Both the position numbers and the translations under genes were made by a program. Under the pieces are notes generated by a model, which ran no database searches, was not told where the DNA came from, and saw nothing but the letters and a program-made list of their open reading frames with translations. A DNA stretch of 21,422 nucleotides from Candidatus Bathyarchaeota archaeon (GTDB taxonomy: Archaea; Thermoproteota; Bathyarchaeia; TCS64), in the NCBI GenBank assembly GCA_003662205.1, contig QMXQ01000006.1:1-21422 (forward strand), read 5' to 3'. Positions 1 through 7,301 of the stretch are shown here, piece by piece (positions within the stretch are counted from its first letter, which is position 1; every line of letters begins with the position of its first letter).

Positions 1-334
1 CTACGACACGCCCGAGTTCAGGCAGCGGTGCCTTGAGATCGCCAGGGGTGCCTGCGACCTGATGGAGCGCCTCCTCGAAGGGGGGGACCCCGAGATGAGG
101 ATCGTGGCGGTGGTGGGGGTGGAGAACTCCCCGAGCTGCGGCGTCAGCAGGGTCTCCAGAACCATGGGCGGAGAGATCGTCAGCCTCCCCGGCCGGGGGC
201 ACCTCATGGATGCGCTGGAGGCGGAGATGCACCGCAGAGGGATCGAGGTCCCCCTGGTCGGCGTCAGCCTCCGGCCCGGCGAAAGGGAGGACGGGCTGAG
301 AAGGTTAGGGGAACTCTGCGCAGGGGATGCCTGA
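1..334 (+). CDS. SPSCG-motif protein (DUF523/COG5418-like), C-terminal part
   Basis: The frame is open from base 2 to the TGA at 332-334, so the N-terminus lies outside the window. The visible part has about 110 residues. It contains a beta-strand-like run followed by ENSPSCGVSR, then a GRGHLMDAL segment and a C-terminal LVGVSLRPGE segment. A Ser-Pro-Ser-Cys-Gly motif followed by a Gly-rich GxGxxM segment is what I associate with DUF523 and the related archaeal COG5418 proteins, whose function is largely unknown; the cysteine is presumed functional. An internal ATG at 62 is probably not the start, because the frame continues upstream with protein-like sequence. It converges with the next gene on the minus strand. 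The family assignment is from motif memory only and is moderate. Confidence 0.6.
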   Translation, partial: YDTPEFRQRCLEIARGACDLMERLLEGGDPEMRIVAVVGVENSPSCGVSRVSRTMGGEIVSLPGRGHLMDALEAEMHRRGIEVPLVGVSLRPGEREDGLRRLGELCAGDA

Positions 335-392
335 ACCCGCCTTACGCGGGAAGCCCAGCAACATCGATGGGCCGAGGGTTCTGCGGCGGATT

Positions 393-686
393 CTAGATGC
401 TGAGCTGCTTGAGATGCGCTCTCAGGTTCTTGGGCCGGGGCTTGTAGGCGAGCGCCGGGAGGCATAGCCGGCAGGGCACGCCTTCGATCGACTCTGCCTC
501 AAGCCATTTCAGGGCTTCCTTGAGGGTGCCCGCGTGGTAGACGCCGCCCCGCTTGTCGGGGTTCATCCACTCCACGGTGGGACAGCTGGCCCGGTGGATC
601 CGGGCCCCTGAGCTGCCGATGTTCAGCACGTAGCCGCCTCTGCCCCTCAGCTGGCGGAGGCCGGAGCGGTCGAGACGGCGGATCAT
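393..686 (-). CDS. Ada-type metal-binding mini-protein
   Basis: This is a protein of about 97 residues. Its core runs HRASCP, then a spacer with MNPDKRGGVYHAG and LKEALKWLEAE, then CRLCLP. The order resembles the N-terminal zinc domain of the Ada DNA-repair protein, where CRPSCP, a strand with Phe-Tyr, an EAL helix and PCKRCQP supply four zinc-binding cysteines. Here the first cysteine position is His, giving a likely His-Cys-Cys-Cys site. Stand-alone domains of this shape occur in other proteins and may bind DNA or act as structural zinc modules. There is no alkyltransferase domain and no AraC helix-turn-helix. The start is uncertain: ATG at 684-686 is used here, but a TTG at 696-698 is also in frame. 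It lies downstream of speD on the same strand. Function is unknown; the fold is my inference. Confidence 0.65.
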   Translation of the reverse strand: MIRRLDRSGLRQLRGRGGYVLNIGSSGARIHRASCPTVEWMNPDKRGGVYHAGTLKEALKWLEAESIEGVPCRLCLPALAYKPRPKNLRAHLKQLSI

Positions 687-764
687 CCCCACTCTCAAGT
701 GGAGAGAGATCCCTTTTCTGTCTTTGGGCTGTGCCCGCGTCGCGCGTGGAGCCGCCGCGAGGGT

Positions 765-1103
765 TCACTCCTCAGTCCGTGTTAGCATCCTTATGTTTAC
801 CTTCGCGAATGGGATCCGCCTCTCAAGGTAGCGGAGCACAGCCTCCTTGTCGAAGGGCTTGCAGGAGAAGACGTCGATGGAGGCCTTGTCGCCGTCGTCG
901 AAGGTGTGGATGGCGATGTGGGACTTGTCGATCACGACGATCCCCGTCCAGCCGGGGTTCTCGGGCCTCCCCTCCACCACCAGCGGCCCCGCCAGAACCC
1001 TCATCCCGATCTCGGCGGGGAGCTCGGACAGAACCTGGGAGACCGTCTCTTTCCCGATGCGGCGGCGGAGGACTCCGTCCATGATCAGATGCATCCCGAT
1101 CAT
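765..1103 (-). CDS. speD: S-adenosylmethionine decarboxylase proenzyme
   Basis: SpeD decarboxylates AdoMet to supply the aminopropyl donor for spermidine synthesis. The 112-residue length fits the short class 1B prokaryotic/archaeal enzymes. The start MIGMHLIMDG matches the family N-terminus. The self-cleavage and active-site segment is DKSHIAIHTF at residues 59-68: Ser61 is the expected pyruvoyl precursor, His66 and Cys81 (in DVFSC) sit at the spacing (+5, +20) of the known processing and catalytic residues. The residue before the serine is Lys rather than the Glu usual in bacterial enzymes. A TATA-like box at 1127-1137 is about 29 bases upstream of the ATG, so the mRNA is probably leaderless. 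Some archaeal homologues decarboxylate arginine instead, and sequence inspection alone does not exclude that. Confidence 0.85.
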   Translation of the reverse strand: MIGMHLIMDGVLRRRIGKETVSQVLSELPAEIGMRVLAGPLVVEGRPENPGWTGIVVIDKSHIAIHTFDDGDKASIDVFSCKPFDKEAVLRYLERRIPFAKVNIRMLTRTEE

Positions 1104-1126
1104 TTCGGGTGTCTAGGGATGGGGAC

Positions 1127-1137
1127 GAAATTTAAAC
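1127..1137 (-). promoter_or_regulatory. TATA-like box for speD
   Basis: On the minus strand the sequence reads GTTTAAATTTC, centred about 29 bases before the speD ATG. This matches the archaeal TATA position for a leaderless transcript. No Shine-Dalgarno sequence precedes the ATG. Confidence 0.55.
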
Positions 1138-1181
1138 GTTACACTGCGGCGGCCTGCTCCCGGGATATGCGCGTTAGAAGC

Positions 1182-1258
1182 TGGTGCGGCCGCCGGGATT
1201 TGAACCCGGGTCGTCTGCGTGGCAGGCAGATATCTTAACCAGGCTGGACTACGGCCGC
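1182..1258 (-). tRNA. tRNA-Gly(GCC)
   Basis: The minus strand folds as a complete cloverleaf. The acceptor stem GCGGCCG (1252-1258) pairs with CGGCCGC (1186-1192). The anticodon stem TCTGC/GCAGA is perfect and encloses loop CTGCCAC with anticodon GCC. The T stem is CCGGG/CCCGG with loop TTCAAAT. The discriminator base is A (1185) and CCA is encoded (1182-1184). No intron is seen. A TATA-like box lies at 1284-1293. Confidence 0.97.
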
Positions 1259-1283
1259 GCACCTCAGATATACGTTTCAGAGG

Positions 1284-1293
1284 GATATTAATC
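1284..1293 (-). promoter_or_regulatory. TATA-like box for tRNA-Gly
   Basis: GATTAATATC on the minus strand is centred 30 bases upstream of the tRNA 5' end. Nearly the same sequence reads on the plus strand, so it could in principle work in both directions. Confidence 0.45.
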
Positions 1294-1358
1294 TGTTACT
1301 CCGCCGTCGCTCCTTCGGGGCGGTGGTCCGGCCTGCAAGGTTTAACCGTTGTTATCAA

Positions 1359-1385
1359 GCCGCCGCTTCGGTGGCCGCGTTTTTT
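1359..1385 (+). terminator. Stem-loop followed by T6
   Basis: GCCGCC (1359-1364) pairs with GGTGGC (1370-1375) around loop GCTTC, with one G-T pair, and a run of six T follows at 1380-1385. It resembles a terminator for a plus-strand transcript. No plus-strand gene is visible upstream, so it would end an unrecognised RNA or stop antisense transcription; it may also be chance. Confidence 0.3.
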
Positions 1386-1422
1386 ACGCCTTTTCTCTCA
1401 TAGACGGGACGGGCTGTTGCAG

Positions 1423-1440
1423 GCGATCTGTCAAGATCGC
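1423..1440. repeat. Perfect 7-bp inverted repeat
   Basis: GCGATCT (1423-1429) and AGATCGC (1434-1440) are separated by GTCA. The hairpin is flanked by direct copies of GGGCTGTT at 1411-1418 and 1449-1456. It lies about 60 bases upstream of the probable moxR TATA box. It may be a regulator site or RNA hairpin; no function is shown. Confidence 0.45.
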
Positions 1441-1496
1441 TCTCTGGTGGGCTGTTTTCCTTATTCTCCACGAAAAACGAGGTTCATGAGATGTTC

Positions 1497-1506
1497 AAAA
1501 TATATA
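1497..1506 (+). promoter_or_regulatory. TATA-like box for the MoxR/VWA pair
   Basis: AAAATATATA stands out in a GC-rich setting, about 40 bases before the ATG at 1542. A possible ribosome site AGAGGT lies at 1523-1528. Predicted initiation near 1528 would give a very short leader, so either the site is not used as a ribosome site or initiation is slightly earlier. Confidence 0.5.
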
Positions 1507-1541
1507 CTGCAGTTCACCTTTTAGAGGTAGTTGAGTGACGG

Positions 1542-3131
1542 ATGACCGCCGCTGAAAGCGAGGACTACGTGACCTGCCCCAGCTGCAAGGCCCTCGTCCC
1601 ATGGACCCCCGCCTGCATCTACTGCGGAGCGAGCCTGCCCCCGAAGAGGAAGCCGCCCGAGGCGAAGCCGAGGCGGGGGGAGCTCTCCCTGGAGGGGCTC
1701 GGCGTCACCGACGTCTCCGTGGAGCCCGAGAGCCGCCTCACCAGCTACCTCGTCTGGCGCGTGCGGCTGATGGAGCTGCTGAGGGCGCGCAGGGTCTCCA
1801 AGGAGGTCTTCGAGCAGCTCTACAAGGAGTACATATCGACGACCCTCGAGGCGGTGGAGCGGAAGAAGGCGTTCATGAGGGAGCTCACCGACGTGAGAGT
1901 CCAGATCGAGAACGTCCGGCGGAGGCTCGGCGAGATGGATCAGCGCCGCGCCGCGGGCGAGAAGGCCACGGGGGAGTTCCTCGACGAGTATTCCCGGCTC
2001 AAGTCGGAGCTGGAGCAGCTCCAGGCGGACCTCTCCCGCATCAGGTTCCAGCAGCGGAGCCTCGGCCTCGTCCTGGGCGAGGGGAGGGACGCCGAGATCC
2101 TCGCCGCCGTCGAGAGGAGGTTCAGGAACTACCTCAGCTACCTGCCCCTGATGGTGACGGACGGGCTGCTCTCCCCCGCCATGGAGGAGGTGGTGAGGGG
2201 AGACCTGAAGGAGATGCTGGCCCTGATGGAGGCGGCGGAGGACGAGGCGACGGACGTCCTCGTGGAGGAGGAGGCGGAGGGCGCCGCCGAGGAGATCCCC
2301 ATCGACGACGAGGCGCTGCTCAAGGAGATCGCCTCGATGGTGAAGGGACACGACGACGAGATCAGGCGGCTCATCCGGGCCATCCGCATGAGGGACAACG
2401 TCCTCATCCTCGGCCCCCACGGCGAGGGGAAGACGGAGCTCCTGCTGCAGCTGCAGAAGCGGCTCGGCGGCATCTACTTCCACTGCAACGAGGAGGTCTC
2501 GGAGAGGGAGCTCGTCGCAGGCTTCAACCCGAGCGCCTTCGTCGGCCGCAACCCCATCCACCTGGGCTGCTTGATGCAGATCGCGACGGGGGCGGCGAAG
2601 GGGATGCCCATCGCTTTCATCGACGCCGTGATGAAGCTCCGGCCGAAGACCCAGGTCATCCTCTTTGAGGCGATGAACAACAAGAGCTTCACCAACCCCG
2701 TAGACGGGAAGCTCTACTTCCTGCCGGAGGAGTTCAGCGTCGTCGCGGCCAGCAACCTGGAGAGCGTCGTCCAGGAGACGCCGGACGCCGCCTTCCTCGA
2801 CCGGTTCGGCAAGATCATCCTCTGGGGGACGACCCCCGACAACGCCGTGCGGGAGCTCCTCGAACCCTACAAGCTGCCCGAGAGCGTCGTCAACTTCCTC
2901 ATCTGGGTGAAGCGGGAGGTGGGGCGGATGCGGTACCTCGTCCCCATCAGCGTCCGCAACCTCATCAAGTTCGCCCAGGAGTACAACAGGTACCGAGACG
3001 TGTACCAGAACAGGGAAGAGCTCCTCAAGCTGGCGGTGGACAGGATGCTGAAAATGCGGGTGGTCAACGTCTTCGGCCTCCGGGAGTACGAGGAGGCGAA
3101 GGCGAAGATAGAGAGATACGTCTGGGAGTAG
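1542..3131 (+). CDS. MoxR-like AAA+ ATPase with zinc ribbon and coiled coil
   Basis: The 529-residue protein starts with a zinc ribbon (C12, C15, C25, C28). A long charged helical region at about 65-250 is predicted coiled coil, with an acidic stretch at 230-255. A MoxR/CbbQ-type AAA+ module fills the C-terminal half. Walker A is GPHGEGKTE (291-299), sensor-1 Asn is N405 and the arginine-finger segment is FLDRF (418-422). The Walker B segment reads IAFIDAVMK (357-365), followed by the family-typical RPKTQ and FEAMNN. The usual glutamate after the Walker B aspartate (DEIN) is Ala here, so ATP hydrolysis may be impaired. MoxR ATPases work with VWA-domain proteins as metal-insertion or maturation chaperones, and the VWA gene follows after 4 bases. 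The target complex is unknown: no substrate enzyme is adjacent. Confidence 0.85.
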   Translation: MTAAESEDYVTCPSCKALVPWTPACIYCGASLPPKRKPPEAKPRRGELSLEGLGVTDVSVEPESRLTSYLVWRVRLMELLRARRVSKEVFEQLYKEYISTTLEAVERKKAFMRELTDVRVQIENVRRRLGEMDQRRAAGEKATGEFLDEYSRLKSELEQLQADLSRIRFQQRSLGLVLGEGRDAEILAAVERRFRNYLSYLPLMVTDGLLSPAMEEVVRGDLKEMLALMEAAEDEATDVLVEEEAEGAAEEIPIDDEALLKEIASMVKGHDDEIRRLIRAIRMRDNVLILGPHGEGKTELLLQLQKRLGGIYFHCNEEVSERELVAGFNPSAFVGRNPIHLGCLMQIATGAAKGMPIAFIDAVMKLRPKTQVILFEAMNNKSFTNPVDGKLYFLPEEFSVVAASNLESVVQETPDAAFLDRFGKIILWGTTPDNAVRELLEPYKLPESVVNFLIWVKREVGRMRYLVPISVRNLIKFAQEYNRYRDVYQNREELLKLAVDRMLKMRVVNVFGLREYEEAKAKIERYVWE

Positions 3132-3135
3132 GCGG

Positions 3136-4203
3136 ATGTTCAGCCGGCGCCCCACCAGCGAGGACCGACGCGTCTACCTCGCCTGCTTCGAGCTGGAGGG
3201 AGGGGCCCGAGGCGGCAGGGGCGTCTACATCGACGGGGCCTACACGAGCCGCGGCTTCGTGGCCGAGGACGAGAGGAGCCTCAGGCAGAGGCTTGAAAGG
3301 CTTATCGAGGAGGGGAGGCTCACCCTCGACGCGGAGGGCGCCCAGAGACCCGTCATCTCCTCTGTGACGCGACGCGGCGACGTGATCACCGTGAGGCTCA
3401 GGGGGCCGCCCGTTGAGAGGCCTCGGCGGAGGCTCCTCCCCCTCAGACCCATCAGGAGGCGGAGGCATCGGATGCACCCAGTCCTCGACTACGACGTCGC
3501 CCGCAGGGTCCGGGAGATGCTGGAGAGGGACCGGTTCTACGAGTTCGTGGAACTCCTCGAGTCCTTCACCCCCCTCATCGAGGAGCGGGAGGTGACCGCC
3601 TTCGACGGGAAAACGGTCCACCCGGTGTCGACGCGGACCCTCCTCAGCGAGATGACCGTCTACTCCAAGGGGCTGGTGCGGAGGCGCAAGCGGGAGGCCC
3701 GAACCGTCGTCCTCCTCGACCGGAGCGTGAGCATGGCGAACCCCTGGTCCCTCTGGGAGGAGTACCCGAAGATCAAGGTGGGCAGGTTCCTCGCCAAGGT
3801 GGTGGACGCCGTCCAGTACAACAACGCCCTCTACTCCTTCGGCCTCGGCATACGCCCCGAGAAGTCCGCCGACGACGTCGAGCCCCGGGACGAGGAGACG
3901 CGGCTCGACCTGGCGCTGAGGGAGGCAGCCCTCCTCGAGCCCGAGCGGCTCGTGGTCATCACCGACGGGAAGCCGGTCTACTCGCCGGACCTGGAGACGG
4001 AGGGGCTCTGCGACTCGGCGGTGGAGATGCTGGACGCGATGGGCCGGTCGGGGGTTCGGGTCCTCATCGTCCTCCTCGGCTACGACTACGACATGGTCCG
4101 GTTCTACCAGAGGCTGGAGCGGAACCCGTCGGTGACCCTCATCGAGCTTGCCGCCACCAGCGACGTCGTGGAGATGATGCAGAAGCTCGCCGACTGGCTG
4201 TAG
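3136..4203 (+). CDS. VWA-domain protein, MoxR partner
   Basis: This 355-residue protein is the second gene of the MoxR/VWA operon, with ribosome site GGGAG at 3124-3128 inside the end of the first gene. Residues 1-110 form a basic, Arg-rich N-terminal region, followed by a helical linker. The von Willebrand A domain starts at about 190. The metal-ion-dependent adhesion site is complete: DRSVS at 195-199 (DxSxS), a Thr at about 255, and Asp277 in VVITDGKP. VWA partners of MoxR ATPases bind the client or deliver it to the ATPase ring. No signal peptide or membrane segment is seen, so it should be cytoplasmic. With an intact MIDAS, this partner looks functional even though the ATPase lacks its Walker B glutamate. 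Confidence 0.85.
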   Translation: MFSRRPTSEDRRVYLACFELEGGARGGRGVYIDGAYTSRGFVAEDERSLRQRLERLIEEGRLTLDAEGAQRPVISSVTRRGDVITVRLRGPPVERPRRRLLPLRPIRRRRHRMHPVLDYDVARRVREMLERDRFYEFVELLESFTPLIEEREVTAFDGKTVHPVSTRTLLSEMTVYSKGLVRRRKREARTVVLLDRSVSMANPWSLWEEYPKIKVGRFLAKVVDAVQYNNALYSFGLGIRPEKSADDVEPRDEETRLDLALREAALLEPERLVVITDGKPVYSPDLETEGLCDSAVEMLDAMGRSGVRVLIVLLGYDYDMVRFYQRLERNPSVTLIELAATSDVVEMMQKLADWL

Positions 4204-4301
4204 GGCGGGAACGACTCAGAGAAAACAGGGTTAAGGCCCCCGACACGGAAGGGCAGTTAAAAACCTATCCGCGGGTCCATCGGAAGAAAAAGGAATGGGG
4301 G

Positions 4302-5420
4302 TTAGACCTTTTTGAAACGAGGCTCCAGCTTCTTCAGCACCTGGGGCAGCGTCGTGTACTCCATGGCGCCGGGGCCGAGCCGCGCGGGCTCGAACTCCCC
4401 CATCCTCCTGAGGGCGGCCGCCAGCTCCAAGGCCTCCCTCCGGGCGAGGTCGAAGCCGGGGTCGGCGAAGATGTCGACGATGAGGGGCCTTCCCTGGTCG
4501 TCGGAGGCCAACTTGCCGTCCGCCACCTGGATGCCGAGGGCGACGATCCTCGGCGGGCCGTCGAAGACGGTGCACCTGCTGTCCTTGAGCCCCACAGGCA
4601 TGAAGGGGCCCCAGTGGCTCCCCCTCATCCAGCCGGCGACGAGGTAGGTGTGGAGGAAGGGCGCGGTGATCTCCCCCATCGCGGGGAACCCGCTCTGGCC
4701 CCGGACGAGGCAGACGGGGTCGTCCTTGCCGACGTACTTGCCGGCGATGAGGGACAGCTTCGTCGTGCTCGACACAGCCGCGATCTCGCCGTCCTCAGCC
4801 CGCCGGATCTTCGAGATCATGTACCGCTCCGTGGTGCCGATGAGGGCGAGCAGCGAGTAGGACTCCTCCGGCGTCTTGAGGGTGACGCTCTTGTGCCCGA
4901 TGGCGTCAAGGACCTCGAACTCGAAGCCGTCGGCCATCCGGGGGTCGATGACGAGGCCGGCGGTGTTGAAGGGGTCGGCGAAGATCTTGTAGAGGAGGTA
5001 GTTGAAGGCGGCGGGCTCCGTTTTGTCGGCGGCGAAGACGATCATCGGATCAGAGCGGCGCTCCTCGAACTCCATCTCGGCGACGCCGGGCCCCATACCC
5101 CGGACGTTGCCGCTGAACGCGTCGCTGAGCAGGTCCTGCCCCGCGCCGTAGAGCTTCAGCTTCTTCGCCTTCTCCGCCGCCGCCACGAAGGTGTCCCACG
5201 CCAGCCGGTGGATCTCCTCGTTGCTCTCCCCCTTGAAGTGGGTCATGAGGAGCTCCAGGTCGTCTCCGGCGTTGAAGACGTAGAAGCTGTTGATGAGCCC
5301 CGTCTCCTTCGCCTCGGCGAGCTTCCTGTTGGCGACGTCGATGAGGGGTTGGGGGACGACGGTGTGCCCCGCGAGGCTCCCGACGTCCGCCTTGATGATG
5401 GACACGGTGGTCTTAACCAT
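4302..5420 (-). CDS. fbp: Fructose-1,6-bisphosphate aldolase/phosphatase
   Basis: This bifunctional class V enzyme condenses dihydroxyacetone phosphate and glyceraldehyde 3-phosphate to FBP and then removes the 1-phosphate, driving gluconeogenesis. At 372 residues it has the usual length. It begins with the family signature SIIKADVGSLAGH (7-19) and carries DKTEPAAFN (132-140). Tyr229 and Lys232 occur in GKYVGKDD; they fall at exactly the positions of the catalytic Tyr and Schiff-base Lys described for the Thermoproteus enzyme. Conserved metal-binding acidic residues are visible in AGDDLE and elsewhere. A ribosome site GGAGGCG lies upstream of the ATG. The gene is almost a defining trait of archaea and some deep bacteria. 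It stands alone between convergent VWA and the trmO-like gene. Confidence 0.97.
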   Translation of the reverse strand: MVKTTVSIIKADVGSLAGHTVVPQPLIDVANRKLAEAKETGLINSFYVFNAGDDLELLMTHFKGESNEEIHRLAWDTFVAAAEKAKKLKLYGAGQDLLSDAFSGNVRGMGPGVAEMEFEERRSDPMIVFAADKTEPAAFNYLLYKIFADPFNTAGLVIDPRMADGFEFEVLDAIGHKSVTLKTPEESYSLLALIGTTERYMISKIRRAEDGEIAAVSSTTKLSLIAGKYVGKDDPVCLVRGQSGFPAMGEITAPFLHTYLVAGWMRGSHWGPFMPVGLKDSRCTVFDGPPRIVALGIQVADGKLASDDQGRPLIVDIFADPGFDLARREALELAAALRRMGEFEPARLGPGAMEYTTLPQVLKKLEPRFKKV

Positions 5421-5436
5421 CCTGATACGCCTCCGA

Positions 5437-5466
5437 CATCATAAGATGATGCAGGGTATTTAATCT
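5437..5466 (-). promoter_or_regulatory. fbp promoter with palindromic site
   Basis: On the minus strand a TATA-like box GATTAAATACC lies at about 5455-5465, about 40 bases before the fbp ATG. Between box and gene is a perfect 6-bp inverted repeat, CATCAT-AAG-ATGATG (5437-5451). It would cover the predicted transcription start, the position of a repressor operator in archaea. The regulator is unknown. Confidence 0.4.
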
Positions 5467-5617
5467 TGTTTCGTGACCCCCACCCCTCCACCTTCAAATA
5501 CACCCCACGGAGATCAGGAACCCGCTGGAGAAGCACAAGAGGGATTAACGAGCGCCGGCGAGGGTCGTCGGCCTACTCCTGCACTGAGCTCCGACGGAAG
5601 CCAATACCCCGGGCCAT

Positions 5618-6046
5618 CTAGGTCGGAGGGCCGCGGAAGGTCCACTCGGGAGCCCGCGCGTCGGGGACAGAATCCCCCCGGGGCGAGTATGGCTTTATGT
5701 CGATGATGGGCGAACCCTCGAGGGCGTCCAGGCCGCCGACGGTGAGCCTGCAGCCCTCGACGGCCTCCAGCTCCACCACGGTCAGCCCTATCGGGTTCGG
5801 CCTTGAGGGGCTGCGGCAGGCGAAGACGCCGGTGAGGGGGGCGCCCTCATGCCTGCGCGGAATGACGCGCAGGGTTCCCCGGTTCTTCTCGTCGTCCCTG
5901 AGGTGCAGCCAGTAGAGCACTATGAGATGGGAGTAGTCCTCAACGCCCAGGAGGCCTGGGCAGAACTCTGGGTAGATGCGGATGGTCGCGGTGTCGCCGG
6001 CGGATTCCACCTCGCCTATGAACCGGACCTCGGCCCTTTCATCCAT
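5618..6046 (-). CDS. TrmO/TsaA-family tRNA methyltransferase
   Basis: The 142-residue protein carries the TsaA/TrmO core: FIGEVES near the start, EDYSHLIVLYW, FACRSPSRPNPIGLTVVEL, and DALEGSPIIDIKPYSP. TrmO uses AdoMet to N6-methylate t6A at position 37 of tRNA-Thr in bacteria; archaeal members are assigned by homology. The protein is near the minimal size of the family and lacks the extra C-terminal domain of the E. coli enzyme. It is transcribed divergently from the DUF362 gene. A TATA-like box GGGTTAAATC lies at 6081-6090. The fold is secure; the exact substrate is inferred. Confidence 0.85.
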   Translation of the reverse strand: MDERAEVRFIGEVESAGDTATIRIYPEFCPGLLGVEDYSHLIVLYWLHLRDDEKNRGTLRVIPRRHEGAPLTGVFACRSPSRPNPIGLTVVELEAVEGCRLTVGGLDALEGSPIIDIKPYSPRGDSVPDARAPEWTFRGPPT

Positions 6047-6080
6047 TCCACGACACCGCGCGGTAACCTGGCGCTCCGGC

Positions 6081-6123
6081 GATTTAACCCCTTTCCCCCG
6101 AGGGAGCTGGGAAACTATTTAGA
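6081..6123. promoter_or_regulatory. Divergent promoters of trmO-like and DUF362 genes
   Basis: GGGTTAAATC on the minus strand (6081-6090) is suited to the trmO-like gene. AACTATTTAGA on the plus strand (6113-6123) is suited to the DUF362 gene. The two boxes are about 25 bases apart and back to back. Confidence 0.45.
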
Positions 6124-6155
6124 CCCGTGGACCCCAGTAAGCCCAGGTAGAGAGT

Positions 6156-7301
6156 ATGCCCAAGGTATCCATCGTCAAGGGGCCGAGGCAGCCGGACGCC
6201 GTCGCCATCCTCGGGATGGTGAGGAGGGCAGTGGACCTCGTCGGAGGCATGGCCGACATCGAGGAGGGCTGCACCGTTGCGCTGAAGCCGAACATCGTGA
6301 CGGGGAGGCTCTCGGGCAGGGGCGTCACAACCGACCCCAGGGTCATCAAGGCCCTCATCAGGCTTGCCCTCGAGGCCGGCGCTGGGGAAGTCCTCGTGGT
6401 CGAGGGTTCCGGGTACGGGGCGCCCACCGCTGAGGCCTTCGAGCTCAGCGGGATAAGGGAGGCAGCGGAGAGGGGCGGCGCCGAGGTGGTGGATGTGGAC
6501 GCCGACGACCTCGTCGCCGTGGATGTGCCGGACCCCCTCATCCTGAGCCGGGTCTCCGTCTCCCGGCGGTTCTACGAGGCCGACGTACGGGTGAACGTCC
6601 CCGTGATGAAGACCCATGACCAGATGCTGATGACGCTGGGGATGAAGAACATGAAGGGGGTCATCCCCAAGCCCCAGAAGCGCCTCTTCCACCGCGTCGG
6701 GCTGGCGAAGGCCATCGTCGACCTCAACAAGGCGGTCCCCGTCGACCTGACCGTCGTGGACGCCATCCACGCCATGGAGGGCCTCGGCCCCTCCTTCGGC
6801 GACGCCGTCGAGATGGACATCGTTATGGCGGGCACCGACGTCTACAGCCTCGACGTGGTCGGCGCCCGGGTCATGGGCTTCTCCCCCGACGAGATCGAGT
6901 ACCTGAAGCTGGCCGCCGAGCAGGGGCTGGTCAGCCTCGACGGCTCCGGCATCGAGGTGGTCGGCGAGCCGATCGACGCCGCCGCCCGCAGCTTCAAGAG
7001 GCCGCCCATGGATCTCGCGCCCCAGGAGGGCGTCATCATCATAGAGAAGGGGGCGTGCAGCGCCTGCCGGGGCACCATCCGCAGCGTCTTCTACGACCTA
7101 GAGCAGATGGGTCTGCTGGGGGAGATCCGCGGCCTCGTCATCGTCGTCGGCCCCCAGGCCGAGCCACCCGAAGGGCTGGGGCGGAGGCCGCTGATCATGG
7201 GCACCTGCCTCAGACACCTGGAGAAGGCGGGGCGGTATGTCCTGGGATGCCCGCCCAACAACGACAAGATGATCGAGGCCATCAAGGAACTCAGCTCCTA
7301 A
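6156..7301 (+). CDS. DUF362 family protein
   Basis: The 381-residue protein shows the DUF362 (COG2006) pattern: VSIVKGP at the start, VALKPNIVTG (41-50), GEVLVVEGSGYG, VPVMKTHDQ, GMKNMKGVIP and a late DLTVVDAIHAMEG block. In many DUF362 proteins a ferredoxin domain follows; here the C-terminus instead has CSAC and two further cysteines (CLRH and GCPPNNDK), perhaps a metal or Fe-S site. The biochemical role of the family is not established. The ribosome site AGGTAG (6145-6150) and a TATA-like box at 6113-6123 support the ATG. It converges with the broken arsC-like gene immediately downstream. No membrane segment or signal is seen. Confidence 0.8.
   Translation: MPKVSIVKGPRQPDAVAILGMVRRAVDLVGGMADIEEGCTVALKPNIVTGRLSGRGVTTDPRVIKALIRLALEAGAGEVLVVEGSGYGAPTAEAFELSGIREAAERGGAEVVDVDADDLVAVDVPDPLILSRVSVSRRFYEADVRVNVPVMKTHDQMLMTLGMKNMKGVIPKPQKRLFHRVGLAKAIVDLNKAVPVDLTVVDAIHAMEGLGPSFGDAVEMDIVMAGTDVYSLDVVGARVMGFSPDEIEYLKLAAEQGLVSLDGSGIEVVGEPIDAAARSFKRPPMDLAPQEGVIIIEKGACSACRGTIRSVFYDLEQMGLLGEIRGLVIVVGPQAEPPEGLGRRPLIMGTCLRHLEKAGRYVLGCPPNNDKMIEAIKELSS

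Noticed and set aside
336..350. CCCGC/GCGGG hairpin after the first gene
   Set aside because: No T run follows, and archaeal termination relies on T-tracts rather than bare hairpins.
1521..3155. Long minus-strand open frame opposite moxR
   Set aside because: It is a high-GC shadow with repetitive Leu/Asp/Val/Pro composition, whereas the plus strand has clear AAA+ motifs.
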